The position numbers and the translations under genes were made by a program. 29,956 bases of DNA from an uncultured Collinsella sp. (GTDB lineage Bacteria > Actinomycetota > Coriobacteriia > Coriobacteriales > Coriobacteriaceae). The DNA is taken from contig CAUHFS010000030.1 of assembly GCA_959605475.1 (NCBI GenBank), forward strand, positions 1 through 29,956, in the 5' to 3' direction. Under the pieces are notes generated by a model that did no database searches, was not told the origin of the DNA, and was given only the letters and a program-made list of their open reading frames with translations. How positions within the stretch are numbered: the first letter of the stretch is position 1; every line of letters begins with the position of its first letter. Shown in pieces: positions 29,116-29,956 of this stretch.

Positions 29116-29956
29116 ATGGATATTGTCGATTATGTCTCTTTCAAAGAAGTATTTTGCTTCATCATGGGAATCAAGAGCTCTCCAAATAATGCCAGTGATG
29201 ATTTGACATGCCATTTAAATCTCAGTTATCGAATTGAAGAAGAGTTTGACCCCGAGATTTCGGATGTTGAGAAGACAATTATTATAAATGACGACGACTT
29301 GAAACGCGAATATGATAAAGCGGTTGAGGCCATTGTTGATTTTCGTGGTATGGAATGGTTTTCAAATCGTAAGAACTATGAGTGTATGGTCGATATATCC
29401 GGATTATATGCAACTCATTATACAGATCAAATTTCATGTAAGTCGGTAAATGCTTTTGCTGAATTTAGAATGGGGCCGGCGAGCGTTACATATATTTTTT
29501 GTATTATATTAATGTTATTAAATGAAGGTTGTTTTGACGGCAATACTTTCAGAGGCAGAAATCCTTTTTTGCGACGCCTGAGATCGCATTCAATCACCGA
29601 TGGAAGAACCGTATCTCATAATGTTGGTGATTGGATATCTGCTTTTGTTGAAATCACAGGTATTCTCTCCTTACGAATAACTACCAAAGGGTTTAGCAAA
29701 CCGAAACAACTTCGTGAACGAGCGGCTTCCTTCCAATTTAAGTACATCTCTTGTTTAGATAGGCCGCTGAGGCTAATTTCATCGCTTGATGAGTTTTTAG
29801 AAAAAGGAAGTTATGGGAGGCTATTTGTTACGAAGTTAGAAATTGATTGTGTTCCGGATGTAAAATTTGACGAGAGCGCTGTCAATCATTTTTGTCTTGG
29901 CGTGTCTTCGAGAAGCCCATATTTGCAGTTTTTGTCCTTCTATCATTCGGTTGAAT
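29116..29956 (+). CDS. Hypothetical protein, 3' end beyond the window
   Basis: The frame from ATG 29116 (AAGAGGTATCTT before it) stays open for 280 codons to the window edge. It begins MDIVDYVSFKEVFCFIMGIKSS. I recognise no named family. The visible part has no membrane segment and looks like a soluble mixed alpha/beta domain; the last residues, SSRSPYLQFLSFYHSVE, resemble the opening of HEPN-like helical domains found at the end of several abortive-infection proteins (a tyrosine-rich YL.FLS.YH.VE pattern). That would predict an R-x4-6-H motif beyond the edge. The gene is clearly more AT-rich than the core genes and lies beyond an IS cluster, so horizontal acquisition is likely. Confidence 0.65.
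   Translation, partial: MDIVDYVSFKEVFCFIMGIKSSPNNASDDLTCHLNLSYRIEEEFDPEISDVEKTIIINDDDLKREYDKAVEAIVDFRGMEWFSNRKNYECMVDISGLYATHYTDQISCKSVNAFAEFRMGPASVTYIFCIILMLLNEGCFDGNTFRGRNPFLRRLRSHSITDGRTVSHNVGDWISAFVEITGILSLRITTKGFSKPKQLRERAASFQFKYISCLDRPLRLISSLDEFLEKGSYGRLFVTKLEIDCVPDVKFDESAVNHFCLGVSSRSPYLQFLSFYHSVE

Overview
The window looks like a piece of chromosome from a gut actinobacterium of class Coriobacteriia, most likely Collinsella or a close relative. This is inferred from the moderately high GC core genes, the sufCBDSU order behind a divergent Rrf2 regulator, the pairing of a GGGtGRT protein with a NifU-like scaffold, and the style of the insertion-sequence remnants. No rRNA, tRNA or CRISPR array was recognised.

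Positions 1-5400: a broken dinD-like gene (57-418), a flavoprotein of the fumarate reductase/NadB superfamily (580-2106), a two-gene unit of a NifU-like scaffold (3386-4120) and a GGGtGRT protein (2363-3367) closed by a clear terminator, and a REP-associated (RAYT/Y1) transposase (4524-5324).

Positions 5380-11291: a complete minus-strand SUF iron-sulfur assembly operon, sufC-sufB-sufD-sufS-sufU, with overlapping or nearly touching genes. Facing it is a divergent Rrf2/IscR-like regulator with three cysteines. A dyad (TTAGTC/GACTAA) sits on the putative suf -35. Three copies of a 28-29 bp GGGACAAA/TTTGTCCC inverted repeat flank the operon: two before the regulator and one over the sufU stop codon. 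They may be REP-like elements of the neighbouring RAYT, or regulator sites.

Positions 11300-15945: a MntA/HepT-type toxin-antitoxin pair, a sortase-anchored secreted protein with a lysozyme-like N-terminal domain and a long low-complexity stalk, and an AAA-ATPase-like protein whose Walker A is altered and whose C-terminal nuclease part looks degenerate.

Positions 15966-24152: a cell-surface polysaccharide region. One glycosyltransferase is on the minus strand, and five GT2 open frames on the plus strand form a close-packed operon ending in an 828-residue protein with two GT2 domains. Two of the genes are recent paralogues sharing a 67-bp identical stretch.

Positions 24149-29956: an accessory region. 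A coupled pair encodes a DUF4869-like protein and a compact P-loop ATPase whose C-terminal half resembles a degenerate TOPRIM domain; this is the best candidate for an undescribed system. Then come an AT-rich two-membrane-segment protein, a GC-rich mosaic of at least three insertion-sequence fragments (27036-28505) beginning at a perfect 32-bp palindrome, and the first 280 codons of an AT-rich gene of unknown function that runs off the right edge.
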